From Pseudomonas furukawaii (lineage in GTDB: Bacteria > Pseudomonadota > Gammaproteobacteria > Pseudomonadales > Pseudomonadaceae): a stretch of DNA of 64,000 nucleotides. The DNA is taken from NCBI RefSeq assembly GCF_002355475.1, contig NZ_AP014862.1, forward strand, positions 1,736,001 through 1,800,000, read 5' to 3'. Made by a program: the position numbers and the translations under genes. This document shows positions 49,729 to 58,180 of this stretch, piece after piece. The notes beneath the pieces were generated by a model, which was not told the DNA's origin, ran no database searches, and saw only the letters and a program-made list of their open reading frames with translations. The first letter of the stretch is position 1; every line of letters starts with the position of its first letter.

Positions 49729-50003
49729 GTTTTATGTGTAGAACAGCAACGCCTGTTACCAAATGAAGCACGCCTGCCCTGAAGGTGTGCATCGAGGACC
49801 CAGTTTCGGCAATGGGCGCTCGAGCGACTTTTTCCCTCATCCGTGTCGCTTGTCGGAGATTCATCGCCGACATCGCTCTCAATTCAAATAACTTATTGAT
49901 TTATAAGGTTTAACCCTCGAAACAAGGGGGCTCTTTCACCTGCCGATTTCCTGGCATGGCTCATGCAAGTTTCATAAATAAAACGATGTTTCGTATATGA
50001 AAC
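49729..50003 (+). promoter_or_regulatory. Upstream control region of the catabolic cluster
   Basis: 49686-50023 contains no gene. GTTTC-N6-GAAAC at 49988-50003 is a perfect dyad of the kind bound by IclR-family regulators, and the cluster encodes one. A looser relative, GTTTTATGTGTAGAAC, lies at 49729-49744. TGGCATGGCTCATGCA at 49952-49967 has GG and GC exactly 10 bp apart, as in sigma-54 -24/-12 promoters. All three are pattern matches only. Confidence 0.45.
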
Positions 50004-50023
50004 AAGTGTGAGGCCGAAAACAG

Positions 50024-50875
50024 ATGAGAGCCACCGCATTGAACATCTACACCGCCGAACAGCTGCAGGGTGCGCCCAGGGCCGACGAAGTCCGGGCCGA
50101 GATCGAGTTCCGGGGTGTCACCAAGCGTTTCCCGGCCAAGGGCAAGGCGGAACCCACCGTCGCCGTGAATGGCCTGGACTTCAGCATTCGCCGTGGTGAG
50201 ATCGTGTCCATCATCGGTCCGTCGGGCTGTGGCAAGAGCACCCTGCTGAACATGGGCTCCGGCCTTTACATGCCCAGCGAAGGCGAGGTGTATGTCGGCG
50301 GCGAGCGGGTCAACGGCCCGGTGAAGCGCGTCGCCTTCATGCTGCAGAAAGACCTGCTGATGCCCTGGCGCAGCATTCGCCGCAACATCGAACTGGGCCT
50401 GGAGATCGAGGGGCGTCCGGCCGCCGAGCGTCGCGACATCGCCGAGCGGATGCTGCTGAAGTGCCACCTGGAAGGCTTCGGCGACCATTACCCCTTCCAG
50501 TTGTCCGGCGGCATGCGCCAGCGCGCCGCCCTGGCCCGCACCCTGGCCACCGATCCCCAGGTGCTGTTCCTCGACGAGCCGTTTTCGGCCCTGGACGCCC
50601 AGACCAAGATGATCCTCCAGCAGGACCTGGCGCAGATGCTCCATGAGCAGCGGAAGACGGCCCTGTTCATCACCCACGACCTGATCGAGGCCATCGCGCT
50701 GTCCGACCGCATCCTGGTCATGAGCGCCCGCCCGGGAACCATCATCGAGGAAATCGAGGTGAACCTGCCGCTGCGGGAGAACCCCCTCGAACGTCGCAAG
50801 CTGCCGGAGATCGGTCCCCTCGCCGGGCGCCTGATGACCCTGCTGAAAGTCGGCGAAGACTCCGAGCTGCACTGA
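50024..50875 (+). CDS. ABC transporter ATP-binding protein (SsuB/TauB-like)
   Basis: A 283-residue ATPase with Walker A GPSGCGKST, the signature LSGGMRQRAALARTLA, Walker B VLFLDEPFSALD and the switch His in FITHDL. It belongs to the nitrate/sulfonate/taurine importer group. It energises uptake through the permease at 51918-52694. It is the first gene of a run of plus-strand genes with very short gaps, and the putative operator ends 20 bp before its start. Confidence 0.92.
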   Translation: MRATALNIYTAEQLQGAPRADEVRAEIEFRGVTKRFPAKGKAEPTVAVNGLDFSIRRGEIVSIIGPSGCGKSTLLNMGSGLYMPSEGEVYVGGERVNGPVKRVAFMLQKDLLMPWRSIRRNIELGLEIEGRPAAERRDIAERMLLKCHLEGFGDHYPFQLSGGMRQRAALARTLATDPQVLFLDEPFSALDAQTKMILQQDLAQMLHEQRKTALFITHDLIEAIALSDRILVMSARPGTIIEEIEVNLPLRENPLERRKLPEIGPLAGRLMTLLKVGEDSELH

Positions 50876-50912
50876 ACCGTCCCCGATCCCATTTCCCCTA
50901 CAGGAGCTGCAG

Positions 50913-51908
50913 ATGTTCAAGAACCTGATCCACGCCACGTTCTTCTGCGCCGCCCTCGGTGCCGGCCTTTCCGTGCAGGCCGCGCCCAAGGAAATCACCT
51001 ACCTGCTGCCGGCACCGCCGAACTCCCCGGCCTTCGCGCCCTGGATCATCGCCCAGCAGAAGGGCTACTACGCCCAGCAGGGCCTCAAGGTCACCTTCGT
51101 CGCCGGCAAGGGCGGGGTGGATGTGGCCAAGCAGATCGGTGCCGGCAACGCCCTGGTGGGCGGCGCCATCGGCGACACCCCGATCATCGTCCGCGCCAAT
51201 GGCGTGCCGGTGAAGGCGGTCGCGGTGCTGGGAGCCAGCGGTGTGACCATGATCGCCACCGACGAGCAGGCGGGCATCGGCAGCATCAAGGACCTCAAGG
51301 GCAAGACCCTGACCGTGATGTCCTACTCCGACACCACCTACTACGCACTGCTGGCCTCCATGCGCAAGGCCGGGCTGAGCAAGACCGATGTCGAGGTCCA
51401 GGCCGCCGGCCCGTCCGGTGTCTGGCAACTGTTCTCCGCCGGCAAGTCCCAGGCCATGGCCGGTGTGCCGGACTGGGTGGTGAATGCCGAGGACGCCGGC
51501 CTCAAGGTCAAGCTGATGCCCCGCAGCGAAGTCTTCGAAAGCATGGCCCAGGCGATCCTCGCCTCCGAGGAGGCCATCGAGAAGCAGCCGGAAGTGGTCG
51601 GTGGCGTGGTCAAGGCCACCCTCATGGGCATGCGCGACATCATCGCCGACCCGAAGCAGGCCGCCGCCACCTTCGCCGAGGCGGTGCCCAGCTACAAGGG
51701 CAAGGAAGCCAGCCTGGAGAGGGTCCTGCGCCTCTACGTCGAGCACGTCTACGCCAACCAGCAGCCCCTGGGCCACATCGACCCCGCGCGCCTGGACACG
51801 GTGCGCAAGTTCTACGTGAGCGAAGGCATCGTCGGCCGCGAGACGCCGCTGGATGAGCTCTACACCAACCGCTTCGTCGACGCCGACGACGTGGCCGCCA
51901 AGCAATAA
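50913..51908 (+). CDS. Periplasmic substrate-binding protein (SsuA/TauA-like)
   Basis: A 331-residue protein with a signal peptide (MFKNLIHATFFCAALGAGLSVQA, cleavage probably after QAA). The mature part reads like the NMT1/SsuA group: ITYLLPAPPNSPAFAPWIIA, then GKGGVDVAKQIGAGNALVGG. AGGAG precedes the start. The group binds sulfonates, aromatic acids, pyrimidines and others, so the ligand is open; the neighbouring genes suggest an aromatic acid or related compound. Confidence 0.9.
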   Translation: MFKNLIHATFFCAALGAGLSVQAAPKEITYLLPAPPNSPAFAPWIIAQQKGYYAQQGLKVTFVAGKGGVDVAKQIGAGNALVGGAIGDTPIIVRANGVPVKAVAVLGASGVTMIATDEQAGIGSIKDLKGKTLTVMSYSDTTYYALLASMRKAGLSKTDVEVQAAGPSGVWQLFSAGKSQAMAGVPDWVVNAEDAGLKVKLMPRSEVFESMAQAILASEEAIEKQPEVVGGVVKATLMGMRDIIADPKQAAATFAEAVPSYKGKEASLERVLRLYVEHVYANQQPLGHIDPARLDTVRKFYVSEGIVGRETPLDELYTNRFVDADDVAAKQ

Positions 51909-51917
51909 GGTGCCCCG

Positions 51918-52694
51918 ATGAACAGCCTGAACAAACCCATGCTCGGCAGCGTCGCGCTGCTGGTCCTGTTCCTCGCCGCCTGGCAATGGGGCCCCGGCCT
52001 GCTCGGCATGCCCGAGTTCGTCCTGCCCAAGCTCAGCCGGGTGATGGAGGAGGGCGTGGCCATGTGGCGCAACGCCGACCTCGTCGAACACACCGCCATC
52101 ACCACCCTGGAGATCATCGTCGGCTTCGGACTGGGTGCCCTGCTGGGGGTGGCCATCGGCGTCGCCCTGGGCCTGTCGCCCACCACCGAGGCCATGCTCT
52201 CGCCCTACATCCTGGCCTTGCAGATCGCGCCCAAGGTGGCCTTCGCCCCGCTCTTCGTGATGTGGCTCGGCTACACCGTGTACCCGAAGATCCTCATCGC
52301 CGTGCTCATCGTGTTCTTCCCGGTGATGATCAACGTGCTCTCGGCGATCCGCACCGTCGACCCGGACATGATCAACCTGGTCCGCGCCATGAGCGCCAGC
52401 CGCTGGCAGATCTTCCGCCTGGTGGAGTTCCCCTCGGCCATGGCCGCGCTGTTCTCCGGCCTGCGCATCGCCTCCACCCTGGCGGTCATCGGCGTCACCG
52501 TCGGTGAGCTGGTGGGCGGCAACAAGGGCCTGGGCTTCCTGCTGGTGGACTCCGAAGGCCAGGGCAACACCGCCGGCGTCTTCGTCGCCATCGTCATGCT
52601 CACCCTGATCGGCGTGCTGGCCTACAGCGCGGTGGTCTGGGCCGAGAAGCGGGTGCTGCACTACCTGCCCAAAGCCAACCTGAGCACGGTGTGA
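51918..52694 (+). CDS. ABC transporter permease (SsuC/TauC-like)
   Basis: A 258-residue inner-membrane protein with about six helices and the EAA-type coupling motif in EFPSAMAALFSGLRIAST. It belongs to the BPD_transp_1 family and is the pore of the importer encoded by the two preceding genes. It is followed directly by the first SDR gene. Confidence 0.91.
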   Translation: MNSLNKPMLGSVALLVLFLAAWQWGPGLLGMPEFVLPKLSRVMEEGVAMWRNADLVEHTAITTLEIIVGFGLGALLGVAIGVALGLSPTTEAMLSPYILALQIAPKVAFAPLFVMWLGYTVYPKILIAVLIVFFPVMINVLSAIRTVDPDMINLVRAMSASRWQIFRLVEFPSAMAALFSGLRIASTLAVIGVTVGELVGGNKGLGFLLVDSEGQGNTAGVFVAIVMLTLIGVLAYSAVVWAEKRVLHYLPKANLSTV

Positions 52695-52699
52695 ACGCC

Positions 52700-53461
52700 A
52701 TGAGCCTGAACTCCCTTCTCGAAGGACGCCGCGTGCTGATCACCGGCGGCGCCCGCGGCCTGGGCTTCGCCTTCGCCGAGGCGGCGGCCCGCGCCGGAGC
52801 CCGGGTGGTGATCGCCGACATCCTCGAAGACCGCGTCCTGCGGTCGGCCGAAGACCTGTCCGCCCAGGGCCTGGATGTCAGCGGCCTGTTCCTGGACCTG
52901 GCCGCCCCGGCGTCCATCGAGCGCTGCACGGCCGTCGCCGTGGAGCGCCTGGGTGGCCTCGACGGCCTGGTCAACAACGCCTCCATCACCCACTCCGGCG
53001 GCAAGAGCTGCGAAGAGCTGGAGATCGAGATGTTCGACCGCGTGCTGCAGGTGAACGTGCGCGGCACCTGGCTGATGACCCGCGCCTGCCTGCCGGCCCT
53101 GCGCCAGAGCGGCCGTGGCACGGTGGTCAACCTGGCCTCCGACACGCCGCTCTGGGGCGCACCCAACCTGCTGGCCTACACCGCCAGCAAGGGCGCGGTC
53201 ATCGCCATGACCCGCAGCCTGGCCCGCGAACTGGGCGGCGACGGCATCACCGTCAATGCCATCGCCCCCGGCCTGGTCGAAGTGGAGGCCACCGCCTACG
53301 TGCCCGCCGCCCGGCACCAGCTCTACCGCGACCAGCGCGCCCTTCAGCGCGGCCAGGTACCCGAGGACGTCTGCGGCGCAGTGCTCTTCGCCCTGTCCGA
53401 CCTTTCCCGCTTCATCACTGGACAAACCCTGCCGGTCAACGGCGGGTTCGTCATGCCCTGA
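52700..53461 (+). CDS. Short-chain dehydrogenase/reductase 1
   Basis: A 253-residue classical SDR starting MSLNSLLEGRRVLITGGARG at 52700; a GTG at 52691 overlapping the permease stop is an alternative start. The NAD(P) motif TGGARGLG, NNAS, and the catalytic Ser (NLASD) and Tyr-x3-Lys (YTASK) are present. In a ring-hydroxylating cluster it could be a dihydrodiol or hydroxyacid dehydrogenase. The substrate is unknown. Confidence 0.88.
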   Translation: MSLNSLLEGRRVLITGGARGLGFAFAEAAARAGARVVIADILEDRVLRSAEDLSAQGLDVSGLFLDLAAPASIERCTAVAVERLGGLDGLVNNASITHSGGKSCEELEIEMFDRVLQVNVRGTWLMTRACLPALRQSGRGTVVNLASDTPLWGAPNLLAYTASKGAVIAMTRSLARELGGDGITVNAIAPGLVEVEATAYVPAARHQLYRDQRALQRGQVPEDVCGAVLFALSDLSRFITGQTLPVNGGFVMP

Positions 53462-53476
53462 TCAGGAGACTCCCCC

Positions 53477-54007
53477 ATGACCGATCTGAACCAGAACACG
53501 CCCAAATCCTGGGATCGCCCCGAAGGCGCCAGCTTCGAGGAGTGGTGCAATACCCGCATCGCCCGCTACTCCACCCGCAAGTACGACTGGGACGCCCTGA
53601 AGTTCCAGGCCGACCACGACCCCAAGTTCCGCCGCGCGCAGATGCGCTACATCGGCACCGGCGGCACCGGCGTGGCCAGTGACATGAACACCATCCCCTC
53701 CGAGCACTTCACCTTCTCCACCATGGTGATCCCGGCCGGCCACGAGGGCCCGCCGCACCTGCACGTCGATGTCGAAGAGGTCTTCTTCGTCCTGCGCGGC
53801 AAGCTCAAGGTCATCCTGGAAAAGGATGGCGAGCGTTTCGAGACCATCCTCACCGACCGCGATGTCATCTCCGTGCCGCCGGGCGTGTACCGCGAGGAGA
53901 TCAACATCGGCGACGAGGACGCCCTGATGTGCGTGATGCTCGGCGCGAAGAAGCCCATCACCCCGACCTATCCGCCGGAGCACCCTCTGGCGAGCATCAA
54001 GCGCTGA
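53477..54007 (+). CDS. Cupin-domain protein
   Basis: A 176-residue protein with one cupin core: HEGPPHLHVDVEEVFFVLRG holds the His/Glu metal ligands, and DVISVPPGVYREEIN the second motif. The N-terminal 50 residues (SFEEWCNTRIARYSTRKYDW) are not recognised. Small cupins in catabolic clusters serve as dioxygenases, isomerases or binding proteins. AGGAG precedes the ATG. Metal-dependent enzyme activity is likely but unproven. Confidence 0.82.
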   Translation: MTDLNQNTPKSWDRPEGASFEEWCNTRIARYSTRKYDWDALKFQADHDPKFRRAQMRYIGTGGTGVASDMNTIPSEHFTFSTMVIPAGHEGPPHLHVDVEEVFFVLRGKLKVILEKDGERFETILTDRDVISVPPGVYREEINIGDEDALMCVMLGAKKPITPTYPPEHPLASIKR

Positions 54008-54015
54008 GGTCACCC

Positions 54016-54891
54016 ATGAACATGGCGCAGACCCGCATCCCCACGCCGCGCTTGCAGCAGTGCTTCCCGGAGCGCCTGGTGACCGTCGCCGACGGTGCCC
54101 GGGTGGCCATCCGCGAGTGCGGCCAGGGCCCGGTGGTGGTGCTCCTGCACGGTATCGGCTCCGGCTCGGCGTCCTGGCTGCATTGCGCCCAGCGCCTGGC
54201 CGAGGGCAACCGCGTGATCGCCTGGGACGCCCCCGGCTACGGCCTGTCCACGCCGCTGCCGCAGGCAAGACCGAAAGCGGTCGACTACGCCGCCCGGCTG
54301 GAGGCGCTGCTGGTGGCCCTGGGCGTCGAGCGTTGCCTGCTGGTGGGGCACTCCCTGGGCGCGCTGATGGCCACCGCCTACGCCGCAGGCCAGGGCGCCC
54401 AGCGCGTCGCCCGCCTGGTGCTGATCAGCCCGGCGCGAGGCTACGGCGCCGAGGCCCTGCGGGAAACCGGGCTGCGGGTGCGCCAGCAGCGCCTGGACAA
54501 CCTCGAGCGGCTGGGCATCGACGGCATGGCCAGCGAGCGCACCAGCCGGCTGCTGGGGCGCAACCCCAGCGAGGACGCCCTGGCCTGGGTGCGCTGGAAC
54601 ATGGCGCGGCTGAACCCGGCCGGCTACCGCCAGGCGGTGGAGCTGCTCTGCGGCGACGACCTGCTGGGCAACGGCCGGCCGGCGATGCCCTGCGAGGTGC
54701 ATTGCGGCGAGGACGACGCCATCACCTCGCCGGAGGCCTGCGGCGCCATCGCCCGGGGGCTGGACGCTCCCTTCTCGCTGATCCCCGCAGCCGGCCACGC
54801 CAGCCCCATCGAACAACCCGACGTGGTCGCAGGACGCATTGGTCACGCGCAACGCCTCACTCTTGAAGGATCCGCCCATGGAAAAGCCTGA
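54016..54891 (+). CDS. Alpha/beta hydrolase (C-C or ester hydrolase)
   Basis: A 291-residue protein starting MNMAQTRIPTPRLQQCFPER at 54016. Visible are the oxyanion LLHGIGSGSASW, the nucleophile Ser in VGHSLGAL, an Asp in CGEDDAITSPE and a His in AAGHASPIEQP. The layout resembles meta-cleavage-product hydrolases and related esterases. With the VOC dioxygenase downstream it could hydrolyse a ring-cleavage product. Its 3' end overlaps the IclR start by 14 nt. Confidence 0.84.
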   Translation: MNMAQTRIPTPRLQQCFPERLVTVADGARVAIRECGQGPVVVLLHGIGSGSASWLHCAQRLAEGNRVIAWDAPGYGLSTPLPQARPKAVDYAARLEALLVALGVERCLLVGHSLGALMATAYAAGQGAQRVARLVLISPARGYGAEALRETGLRVRQQRLDNLERLGIDGMASERTSRLLGRNPSEDALAWVRWNMARLNPAGYRQAVELLCGDDLLGNGRPAMPCEVHCGEDDAITSPEACGAIARGLDAPFSLIPAAGHASPIEQPDVVAGRIGHAQRLTLEGSAHGKA

Positions 54892-55711
54892 CGATCAACA
54901 AGACAAGTACATAGTGCCCGGCCTGGAGCGCGGCCTGCTGCTGCTCTGCGAGTTCAGCCGGAAGAACCGCACCCTGACCGCCCCCGAGCTGGCCCGGCGC
55001 CTGAAGCTGCCGCGCTCGACGATCTTCCGGCTGCTGACGACGCTGGAAACCATGGGCTTCGTCAATCGCAACGGCAACGAGTACCGCCTGGGCATGGCCG
55101 TGCTGCGCCTGGGCTTCGAGTACCTGGCCTCGCTGGAACTCACCGAACTGGGCCAGCCGCTGCTGAACCAGCTCTGCGACGAGATCCGCTACCCCTGCAA
55201 CCTGGTGGTCCGCGATGGCCGTTCCATCGTCTACGTGGCCAAGGTCTCGCCCTCGACCCTGCTCACCAGCACGGTCAACGTCGGCACCCGCCTGCCGGCC
55301 CACGCCACGGTGCTCGGCCGCATCCTGCTGCAGGACCTGTCCCTCTCCGAGCTGCGCGAGCTGTACCCGGAAGAGCACCTGGAAAGCTTCTCGCCGAACA
55401 CCCCGAAGACCGTGCTGGAGCTGTTCGACCTGGTGCAGAGCGACCGCCTGCGCGGATTCGTCCAGGGCGAGGGCTTCTTCGAGTCGACCATCTCCACGGT
55501 CGCCGCGCCGGTGCGCGACCACAGCGGCCGGGTGGTGGCCGCCATGGGCGCCACCATTCCCTCGGCGCACATCGATCCGTCCCGCATCGATGGCCTGGTG
55601 AGCGCCGTGCGCCACAGCGCCGATGAGCTGTCCCACCTGCTGAACTACACCCCGGACGGCCACGACAAGGTGACCTCCATCTTCCGGAGCAAGCAGCATG
55701 AGCCTGTGTGA
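54878..55711 (+). CDS. IclR-family transcriptional regulator
   Basis: A 277-residue regulator starting MEKPDDQQDKYIVPGLERGL at 54878, with AAGGA upstream. The N-terminal winged HTH (TAPELARRLKLPRSTIFRLL) and the C-terminal IclR effector domain (NLVVRDGRSIVYVAKV, then HATVLGRILL and GFFESTISTVAAPVRD) are complete. It lies inside the cluster, overlapping genes on both sides, so it is probably the local regulator. The GTTTC-N6-GAAAC dyad before the ABC genes is a fitting target. Effector unknown. Confidence 0.92.
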   Translation: MEKPDDQQDKYIVPGLERGLLLLCEFSRKNRTLTAPELARRLKLPRSTIFRLLTTLETMGFVNRNGNEYRLGMAVLRLGFEYLASLELTELGQPLLNQLCDEIRYPCNLVVRDGRSIVYVAKVSPSTLLTSTVNVGTRLPAHATVLGRILLQDLSLSELRELYPEEHLESFSPNTPKTVLELFDLVQSDRLRGFVQGEGFFESTISTVAAPVRDHSGRVVAAMGATIPSAHIDPSRIDGLVSAVRHSADELSHLLNYTPDGHDKVTSIFRSKQHEPV

Positions 55712-56495
55712 TCTGTCCCACGCCGTGGCCGTGGTCACCGGCGGCTCCTCCGGCATCGGCCTGGCCACCGTCGAGCTGCTGCTGGAGGCCGGCGCCGCCG
55801 TGGCCTTCTGCGGCCGCAACCCGGACCGCCTGAAGAGCGCCGAGAGCAGCCTGCGCCAGCGCTTCCCCGAGGCGCGGCTGTTCGCCCAGCCTTGCGACGT
55901 GCTCGACGCCGGGCAGGTCGCCGCCTTCGCCGAGGCCAGCCAGCGGGAGCTGGGCCGGACCAGCATCCTGGTGAACAACGCCGGCCAGGGTCGCGTCTCC
56001 ACCTTCGCCGACACCACCGACGAGGCCTGGACCGAGGAACTGAACCTGAAGTTCTTCTCCATCATCCACCCGGTGCGCGCCTTCCTGCCGCAACTGCAGG
56101 GCCAGCCGGACGCCGCCATCGTCTGCGTCAACTCGCTGCTGGCGAGCCAGCCGGAACCGCACATGGTGGCCACCAGCGCCGCCCGCGCCGGGGTCAAGAA
56201 CCTGGTGCGCTCCATGGCCTTCGAGTTCGCCCCCCAGGGCATCCGGGTCAACGGCATCCTCATCGGCCTGGTGGAGTCCGGCCAGTGGCGCCGCCGCTTC
56301 GAGGCCCGCGAAGACCGTGACCAGGACTGGGCCCGGTGGAGCGGCGACCTGGCGCAACGCAAGCAGATTCCCCTCGGGCGCCTGGGCAAGCCGATCGAGG
56401 CGGCCCGCGCCATCGTTTTCCTCGCGTCCCCCCTGTCTGCCTACACGACGGGCAGTCACATCGATGTTTCCGGAGGTTTGTCCCGTCATGCGTAA
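55698..56495 (+). CDS. Short-chain dehydrogenase/reductase 2
   Basis: A 265-residue SDR with TGGSSGIG near residue 15 and NNAGQGR. The usual Tyr-x3-Lys is replaced: the segment after the catalytic-region Ser (CVNSLLASQPEPHMVATSAARAG) lacks an evident YxxxK. This atypical site is seen in some SDRs of aromatic and aldolase-type pathways, and activity as a standard dehydrogenase is doubtful. It overlaps the IclR gene by 14 nt and the ThDP gene by 8 nt. Confidence 0.85.
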   Translation: MSLCDLSHAVAVVTGGSSGIGLATVELLLEAGAAVAFCGRNPDRLKSAESSLRQRFPEARLFAQPCDVLDAGQVAAFAEASQRELGRTSILVNNAGQGRVSTFADTTDEAWTEELNLKFFSIIHPVRAFLPQLQGQPDAAIVCVNSLLASQPEPHMVATSAARAGVKNLVRSMAFEFAPQGIRVNGILIGLVESGQWRRRFEAREDRDQDWARWSGDLAQRKQIPLGRLGKPIEAARAIVFLASPLSAYTTGSHIDVSGGLSRHA

Positions 56496-58170
56496 CGAAA
56501 ACCAAGTCACCGTCGGCGCCGCCATCGCCGCCTTCCTCGAGCAGTGCGACGTCAAGGCCGCATTCGGCGTGATCTCCATCCACAACATGCCGATCCTCGA
56601 TGCCTTCGCCATTCGCGGGAACATCCGCTTCGTCATGGCCCGTGGCGAAGCCGGCGCGGCCAACATGGCCGACGCCTACGCCCGCACCACCGGCGGCCTG
56701 GGCGTGTGCCTGACCAGCACCGGCACCGCCGCCGGCAACGCCGCCGGCGCCATGGTCGAGGCCCTGACCGCCGGCACGCCGCTGCTGCACCTCACCGGGC
56801 AGATCGAAACTCCCTACCTGGACCAGAGCCTGGCTTACATCCACGAGGCGCCGGACCAGCTGACCATGCTCAAGGCCATCTCCAAGGCGGCCTTCCGCGT
56901 GCGCAGCGTCGACACCGCCATCAGCACCATCAAGCTCGCCGTGCAGACCGCCCTGACCGCGCCCACCGGCCCGGTGAGCGTGGAAATCCCCATCGACATC
57001 CAGTCGGCGCTGATCAACATGCCGGCCGACCTGTCGCCGCTGCCGGTGCCGGTGGCCAAGCCCTCCGAGCAGGCGCTGGATGACCTCGCCGAACGCTTCG
57101 CCAAGGCCCGGCGGCCGATGCTCTGGCTCGGCGGCGGCGCCCGTCACGCCGGAGAGCAGGTCAAGCGCCTGCTGGCCATGGGCGTGGGCGTGGTCACCAG
57201 CACCCAGGGGCGCGGCATAGTCCCCGAGGACGACGAGCGTTCCCTCGGCGCCTTCAACCTGAACAAGCCCGTGGAGCAGTTCTACCAGAGCTGCGATGCC
57301 ATGCTGGTGGTCGGTTCGCGCCTGCGCGGCAACGAAACCCTGAAGTACGAGCTCAAGCTCCCGCGTCCGCTCTACCGGGCCGACGCCGATGCCACGGCGG
57401 AGGGCCGCTGCTACCCCAGCGACTTCTTCGTCTGCGGCGACTCCGAACGGGTCCTCAAGGGCCTGGCCGACCGCCTGGAAGGGCGCCTGTCGGTGGACCC
57501 GGCCTTCGCCGCCGACCTGGCCGCCGCGCGCAACCAGGCCCGCGCCCAGCTGGTGGACGGCCTCGGCCCCTACGCCTCCCTGGTGGAGCAACTGCAGAAC
57601 CTCGCCGGCAGCGACTTCAACTGGGTGCGCGACGTCACCGTCTCCAACAGCACCTGGGGCAACCGCCACCTGAAGATCTTCAGCCCCCGCGCCGGCGTCC
57701 ACGCCCTCGGCGGCGGCATCGGCCAGGGCCTGGCCATGGGCATCGGCGCCGCCGTGGGCGCGGCGGAAACCGCTCCCGGCCGCAAGACCTTCGTGCTGGC
57801 CGGCGACGGCGGCTTCATCCTCAACCTGGGCGAGTTGGCCACCGCCGTCCAGGAGCGCGCGAACATGGTCATCGTCCTGATGAACGACCAGGGCTACGGG
57901 GTGATCAAGAACATCCAGGACGCCGCCTACGGTGGCCGTCGCTGCTACGTCGACCTGCACACCCCGGACTACGCCCAGCTCTCCGCCTCCCTTGGCCTGC
58001 GTCATGCCAGGGTCAGCGACCTGGCGAACTTCAGCACCGTGCTGGATGGCGCCCTGGCCGAGCCCGGCCCCTTCCTGCTGGAGGTGGACATGCTCTCGGT
58101 GGGCAGCTTCAAGACCATTTTCGCCGGTCCGCCGGTCAACGAAGCCAAGGCCGCCAAGGCCGCAGTCTGA
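56488..58170 (+). CDS. Thiamine-diphosphate-dependent enzyme (acetolactate-synthase-like)
   Basis: A 560-residue three-domain ThDP enzyme starting MRNENQVTVGAAIAAFLEQC at 56488. The N-terminal Glu that activates the cofactor is in RGEAGAANMADAYART. The C-terminal ThDP motif runs from GDGGFILN to VIVLMNDQGYG. It resembles acetolactate synthases and benzoylformate/2-oxoacid decarboxylases in catabolic clusters. Followed by an aldehyde dehydrogenase, it may decarboxylate a 2-oxoacid to an aldehyde. Substrate not assigned. Confidence 0.85.
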   Translation: MRNENQVTVGAAIAAFLEQCDVKAAFGVISIHNMPILDAFAIRGNIRFVMARGEAGAANMADAYARTTGGLGVCLTSTGTAAGNAAGAMVEALTAGTPLLHLTGQIETPYLDQSLAYIHEAPDQLTMLKAISKAAFRVRSVDTAISTIKLAVQTALTAPTGPVSVEIPIDIQSALINMPADLSPLPVPVAKPSEQALDDLAERFAKARRPMLWLGGGARHAGEQVKRLLAMGVGVVTSTQGRGIVPEDDERSLGAFNLNKPVEQFYQSCDAMLVVGSRLRGNETLKYELKLPRPLYRADADATAEGRCYPSDFFVCGDSERVLKGLADRLEGRLSVDPAFAADLAAARNQARAQLVDGLGPYASLVEQLQNLAGSDFNWVRDVTVSNSTWGNRHLKIFSPRAGVHALGGGIGQGLAMGIGAAVGAAETAPGRKTFVLAGDGGFILNLGELATAVQERANMVIVLMNDQGYGVIKNIQDAAYGGRRCYVDLHTPDYAQLSASLGLRHARVSDLANFSTVLDGALAEPGPFLLEVDMLSVGSFKTIFAGPPVNEAKAAKAAV

Positions 58171-58180
58171 GGCAGACGCC

